Assembly (NCBI GenBank): GCA_050292445.1
Contig: JBNKLQ010000007.1
Coordinates: 1-43,555, forward strand
Source of the DNA: Leptofilum sp050292445
GTDB taxonomy: Bacteria > Chloroflexota > Anaerolineae > Promineifilales > Promineifilaceae
DNA: 43,555 nt
Direction: 5' to 3'
Shown here piece by piece: positions 40,965-43,555 of the stretch. A program made the translations under genes and the position numbers. A model generated the notes under the pieces. The model was not told where the DNA came from. It saw only the letters and a list, made by a program, of their open reading frames with translations, and ran no database searches. How positions within the stretch are numbered: the stretch's first letter is position 1; each line of letters starts with the position of its first letter.

Positions 40965-41180
40965 GTGGCAGAACGTGAAGTCGGTACTGTGAAATGGTTC
41001 AATAATGACAAAGGTTATGGCTTTATTGAGCGCGATGCAGGTGGGGACATCTTCGTCCATTACAGTGCCATTCAAGGCAGTGGCTATCGTTCGTTGGAAG
41101 ATGGCCAGCGGGTAGAATTTGCAGTAGCAGAGGGTCCTCGTGGGCTTCAGGCTCAAGAGGTAAACCGAATCGCTGATTAG
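40965..41180 (+). CDS. Cold-shock domain protein (CspA family)
   Basis: A 71-residue single cold-shock domain that binds single-stranded RNA and DNA and melts RNA structure. VKWFNNDKGYGFIE contains RNP1 (KGYGFI) and DIFVHYSAI is RNP2. A perfect AGGAGG is nine bases before the GTG start; a TTG start directly after it is too close. It is followed by a strong terminator, so it is a single-gene unit. Confidence 0.95.
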   Translation: MAEREVGTVKWFNNDKGYGFIERDAGGDIFVHYSAIQGSGYRSLEDGQRVEFAVAEGPRGLQAQEVNRIAD

Positions 41181-41198
41181 CATCTCTAACTTGCAACC

Positions 41199-41232
41199 AA
41201 AAAGAGCACATCGCCTGATGTGCTCTTTTTTT
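41199..41232. terminator. Terminator shared by csp and dnaN
   Basis: AAAAAGAGCACATC and GATGTGCTCTTTTT are perfect 14-bp arms around GCCT, with extra T after the right arm and A-rich sequence before the left arm. It works for both convergent genes. Confidence 0.88.
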
Positions 41233-41255
41233 ATGCCTGAAAATGTTGGCCAAGA

Positions 41256-42389
41256 CTATCGGCCAAAATGCATGGGCATGATGATGTGGACAAAATCATT
41301 GTCGCCGACGGGTTTGATAACGCCGGGTTCCATGGGATTGGTGGTTTCTAGCGCCACTTGTGGTGTGTCGATAACGTTTAACACGTCGGTCATGTATTTC
41401 ACGTTGAAGGCAATCTCGATGGACTCGCCATCGACGTTGGCATCAATCGGGGCGACGGAATCGCCCGTTTCGGTACTAGTGGCAGCAATAACGGCCGAAC
41501 CGGGACTGAGTTCATCTCCTGGCTCGATGCGCACTCTGGCGGTGTGGCTGGATTCGCGGGCAAAAATTTCGGCGCGCTTGCAGGCGCTGCGGAATTCGGC
41601 CGTGCTTAACACGGTGCGCGTCAGGGTGTTCTTGGGGATGATGGGCGTGTAGTCCGGGAATGTTTCATTGATGAGCTGGGAGACCAACACTACATTGTCC
41701 ATGTCGAACACGACCTGATTGCGGCCTTCGGGTAAAGAAATGTAGACAGCGTCGGTGTCGTCGCTGGCAATGCGGGCCAATTCCATCAGTGCCCGCGCCG
41801 GAATGATGATGTCTATGGGGTTTTCTACATAACCGGGAATATGGGCGGAGCGTAAAGAGAGTCGAAAGCCATCAGTGGCAGCCATGAGCATTTTGCTATC
41901 TTCAAAATGGGTGGAGACGCCAGTGAGGGTGGGGCGGGTATCGTCGGTGGCGGCGGCCAGTGCTACCTGGCTGATTATTTGTTTAAGTACGGCCGTTTCC
42001 ACGCGAATCCTGTTTTCTTGATCTGGCTGAGGTACCAGCGGGAACTCCTGGGCATCGATGCCTTTGATGTTGGCCTCGGTACGGCCGCAGGTGACGTGAA
42101 TCGTCTGAGTTTGCTCGTTGAGCACCAAATCGACCCGATCTTGGGGTAATGCACCGACCAAATCACCAAAGGTGCGGGCCGGAACAGTGATCGAACCTTC
42201 TTCTTCAACCTTAGCCCCAATCCAGGCTGTCACCACAATTTCTAAATTGGTAGCTGATAGTTTGAGACGGCCGTTGTCGGTTTCTAGCAGCACGTTGGCC
42301 AACACGGGCAGCATAGACCGGGTGCTCACGGCTCGACTGACGATATTTAACCCTTTTGCCAGGTTTTCTTGCAGACAGGAAACTTTCAT
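41256..42389 (-). CDS. dnaN: DNA polymerase III sliding clamp, beta subunit
   Basis: A 377-residue clamp that encircles DNA and tethers polymerase III. It is built of three similar domains: MKVSCLQENLAKGLNIVSRAVSTRSMLPVLANVLLE at the start, VALAAATDDTRPTLTGVSTHFEDSKMLMAATDGFRLS in the second, and a third ending in DNDFVHIIMPMHFGR. The DTRPTLTGV stretch and the C-terminal MP hydrophobic end are typical. AGGGAG precedes the ATG by eight bases; two GTG codons just upstream are less likely. dnaA and recF are not next to it. Confidence 0.96.
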   Translation of the reverse strand: MKVSCLQENLAKGLNIVSRAVSTRSMLPVLANVLLETDNGRLKLSATNLEIVVTAWIGAKVEEEGSITVPARTFGDLVGALPQDRVDLVLNEQTQTIHVTCGRTEANIKGIDAQEFPLVPQPDQENRIRVETAVLKQIISQVALAAATDDTRPTLTGVSTHFEDSKMLMAATDGFRLSLRSAHIPGYVENPIDIIIPARALMELARIASDDTDAVYISLPEGRNQVVFDMDNVVLVSQLINETFPDYTPIIPKNTLTRTVLSTAEFRSACKRAEIFARESSHTARVRIEPGDELSPGSAVIAATSTETGDSVAPIDANVDGESIEIAFNVKYMTDVLNVIDTPQVALETTNPMEPGVIKPVGDNDFVHIIMPMHFGR

Positions 42390-42435
42390 TGCCACCACTC
42401 CCTAAAGTATTGTTGTATTATCCCGCATGTGCGCC

Positions 42436-42444
42436 TGTGGATAG
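42436..42444. promoter_or_regulatory. DnaA-box-like site upstream of dnaN
   Basis: TGTGGATAG differs from the DnaA box TGTGGATAA by one base. On the minus strand it is preceded by TATACT, a good -10 box. A single site is weak evidence for an origin, but it may regulate dnaN. Confidence 0.3.
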
Positions 42445-42505
42445 TATACAGGAACGGGACCCGCAGGGCAAGACGAGAGTAGGGGTGAATTAAAAGAAGA
42501 ATGGG

Positions 42506-42532
42506 ACGCAGATAAACGCAGATGACGCTGAT
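42506..42532. repeat. Short periodic element (ACGCAGAT type)
   Basis: ACGCAGAT occurs twice and ACGCTGAT once, spaced 9-10 bases apart, between dnaN and the next gene. The period matches those at 22406 and 30578. Confidence 0.5.
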
Positions 42533-42545
42533 TTTTCGTTCGATC

Positions 42546-43555
42546 TTATTCGCGACGTAACCAGTCCAACGCCCCAATCCCAGCCGCGCGGCCCGAGGCG
42601 AAGCAGGCGGTCAGCAGGTAGCCGCCCGTTGGGGCTTCCCAGTCCAGCATTTCGCCCGCGCAGAAGACGCCGGGTAGGTCGTGCAGCATCAATGTTTTGT
42701 CTAAAGCAGCGAAGGTGACGCCGCCAGCGCTGCTAATCGCTTCGGCCAGCGGGCGCGGTGCGGTGAGGGTGATGGGCAAGGCTTTAATGGCCGCTGCCAG
42801 CCGGGCAGGATCGGCAAAGTTGGCGGGGGGCACTATTTCCCGCAGCAGCCCTACTTTCACCCCTTTCAGATGAATGCGGCTTTGCAGGTGGCTGGCCATC
42901 GAGCGGGAGCCGCGTGGCTTGGCCAAACGTCGGCAAAGGTCAGCCTCGGATTTGTCTGGGGCCAGATCGAGGTGGAAGGTGGCACGGCCGTTTACGGCAA
43001 TTTCGTCACGCAGCAGGGCGGAAGCGGCGTAAATCAAGCTGCCTTCTACGCCAGTTTCGGTGATGATAAATTCGCCGCGCTGTTGAAAATTTTTGAAATG
43101 GAGAACGGCCGTTTTCACCGGTGCGCCCGCAAATTTTTCCCGAAAATGATCGCTCCAGCCCACATCAAAGCCACAGTTGGCAGGCCGAAGTGGCGCAATC
43201 TCTACCCCGCGCGCTTGCAGCAGCGGCACCCAACCGCCATCAGAGCCAAGCTTGGGCCAACTACCGCCACCCAGCGCCAGGACCACGGCATCCACCTTGA
43301 CTTGCTTTTCGCTGTCTGGTGTCGCAAAGCGGAGCGCGCCATTCTCTGCCCAGCCCAGCCAGCGGTGCTGCCTGTGGAAAGTCACGCCTGCTGCTCGGAG
43401 GCGGTGCAGCCAGGCGCGCAGCAGTGGGGAGGCTTTCATCGTGGATGGGAAAACGCGCCCAGAACTACCGACAAACGTCTCAATGCCCAAATCGTGTACC
43501 CAGGTGCGTAATGCATCCGGGCCAAACGCGGCCAGCAGGGGTTCAATGTGGGAGC
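42546..43555 (-). CDS. Flavoprotein of the HI0933/PP_4765 type, N-terminus cut by the window edge
   Basis: The frame stays open to the right edge, so about 336 C-terminal residues are present. VFPSTMKASPLLRAWL, VVLALGGGSWPKLGSDG and the final GVFCAGEMLDWEAPTGGYLLTACFASGRAAG are typical of the HI0933/BaiN-like flavoproteins. The short-form features match the PP_4765 subgroup. The missing N-terminal part would carry the FAD-binding GxGxxG. Such proteins are predicted oxidoreductases of unknown substrate. It is separated from dnaN by about 150 bases and a periodic repeat element. Confidence 0.85.
   Translation of the reverse strand, partial: SHIEPLLAAFGPDALRTWVHDLGIETFVGSSGRVFPSTMKASPLLRAWLHRLRAAGVTFHRQHRWLGWAENGALRFATPDSEKQVKVDAVVLALGGGSWPKLGSDGGWVPLLQARGVEIAPLRPANCGFDVGWSDHFREKFAGAPVKTAVLHFKNFQQRGEFIITETGVEGSLIYAASALLRDEIAVNGRATFHLDLAPDKSEADLCRRLAKPRGSRSMASHLQSRIHLKGVKVGLLREIVPPANFADPARLAAAIKALPITLTAPRPLAEAISSAGGVTFAALDKTLMLHDLPGVFCAGEMLDWEAPTGGYLLTACFASGRAAGIGALDWLRRE

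Larger units (their letters stand above)
1632..43112. repeat. Highly iterated palindrome ACGGCCGT (about 60 exact copies)
   Basis: The octamer is its own reverse complement. By hand I find about 60 exact copies between these positions, in genes on both strands and in intergenic DNA, plus about 20 copies with one end base changed. In coding frames it reads Thr-Ala-Val or x-Gly-Arg. Examples start at 1632, 20162, 36480 and 43105. Several copies abut promoter boxes (near 15105 and 19919). Confidence 0.85.

Noticed and set aside
1..43555. tRNA or rRNA genes and insertion sequences
   Set aside because: No T-loop or anticodon-stem patterns in the gaps I read, and no transposase or integrase-like frames.

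Overview
The window reads as a chromosomal segment of an aerobic or respiring member of the Chloroflexota, most likely an Anaerolineae-type lineage. This is inferred from gene content and style and is not proven. Supporting features are lipoproteins with long Thr/Pro linkers, a Ycf45/SpoIIIAA-type ATPase with an R3H tail beside tmk, FmdB-type zinc ribbons, a sdhC-sdhD-sdhA-sdhB operon, a fused CLC/TrkA-C channel, and intergenic palindromic repeats. Base composition looks moderate throughout. I see no rRNA, tRNA, transposase, phage gene or CRISPR array.

Layout. 0.2-7.2 kb (minus strand): a disulfide-reductase-like flavoprotein lacking the redox cysteines, an AlkD-like HEAT protein, a DadA-like oxidase, a small membrane protein, a trypsin-like protease followed by a separate copy of its own N-terminal domain, and a TPR/zinc-ribbon membrane protein. 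7.3-10.7 kb: succinate dehydrogenase operon (minus) ending in a strong hairpin. 11.1-15.8 kb: a GNAT-like protein, the R3H ATPase, tmk and gmk (plus), with an FmdB protein (minus). 15.9-19.1 kb: a large secreted subtilase with PA insert and C-terminal modules, preceded by about 830 bp of AT-rich DNA without a gene. 20-23 kb: a membrane-anchored NACHT-like NTPase with HEAT repeats, then an EVE-domain protein. 23-26 kb: three lipoproteins, two of which look like an extracytoplasmic thiol relay (DsbD-alpha-like plus tandem thioredoxin domains) behind a good promoter with an operator-like palindrome. 26-36.4 kb: hydrolases, a TPR protein, a PIG-L deacetylase, acpS, a frameshifted non-catalytic M16 peptidase, a methyltransferase, a CLC channel, a lipoprotein and a catalytic M16 peptidase. 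36.6-40.6 kb: sugar-nucleotide dehydrogenase, FAD oxidoreductase and a flippase-like membrane protein. 41-43.6 kb: a cold-shock protein, dnaN and a truncated flavoprotein.

The most striking feature is not a gene. The perfect palindrome ACGGCCGT occurs about 60 times by hand count, where fewer than one copy is expected by chance. It lies in coding sequence in different frames (Thr-Ala-Val, or x-Gly-Arg) and in intergenic DNA, and is missing from about 4 kb covering most of the subtilase and the spacer upstream. It behaves like a highly iterated palindrome comparable in style to cyanobacterial HIP1. Several other intergenic palindrome families are interspersed, including a pair of related 53-nt elements 21 kb apart and three long inverted repeats within 2.8 kb.
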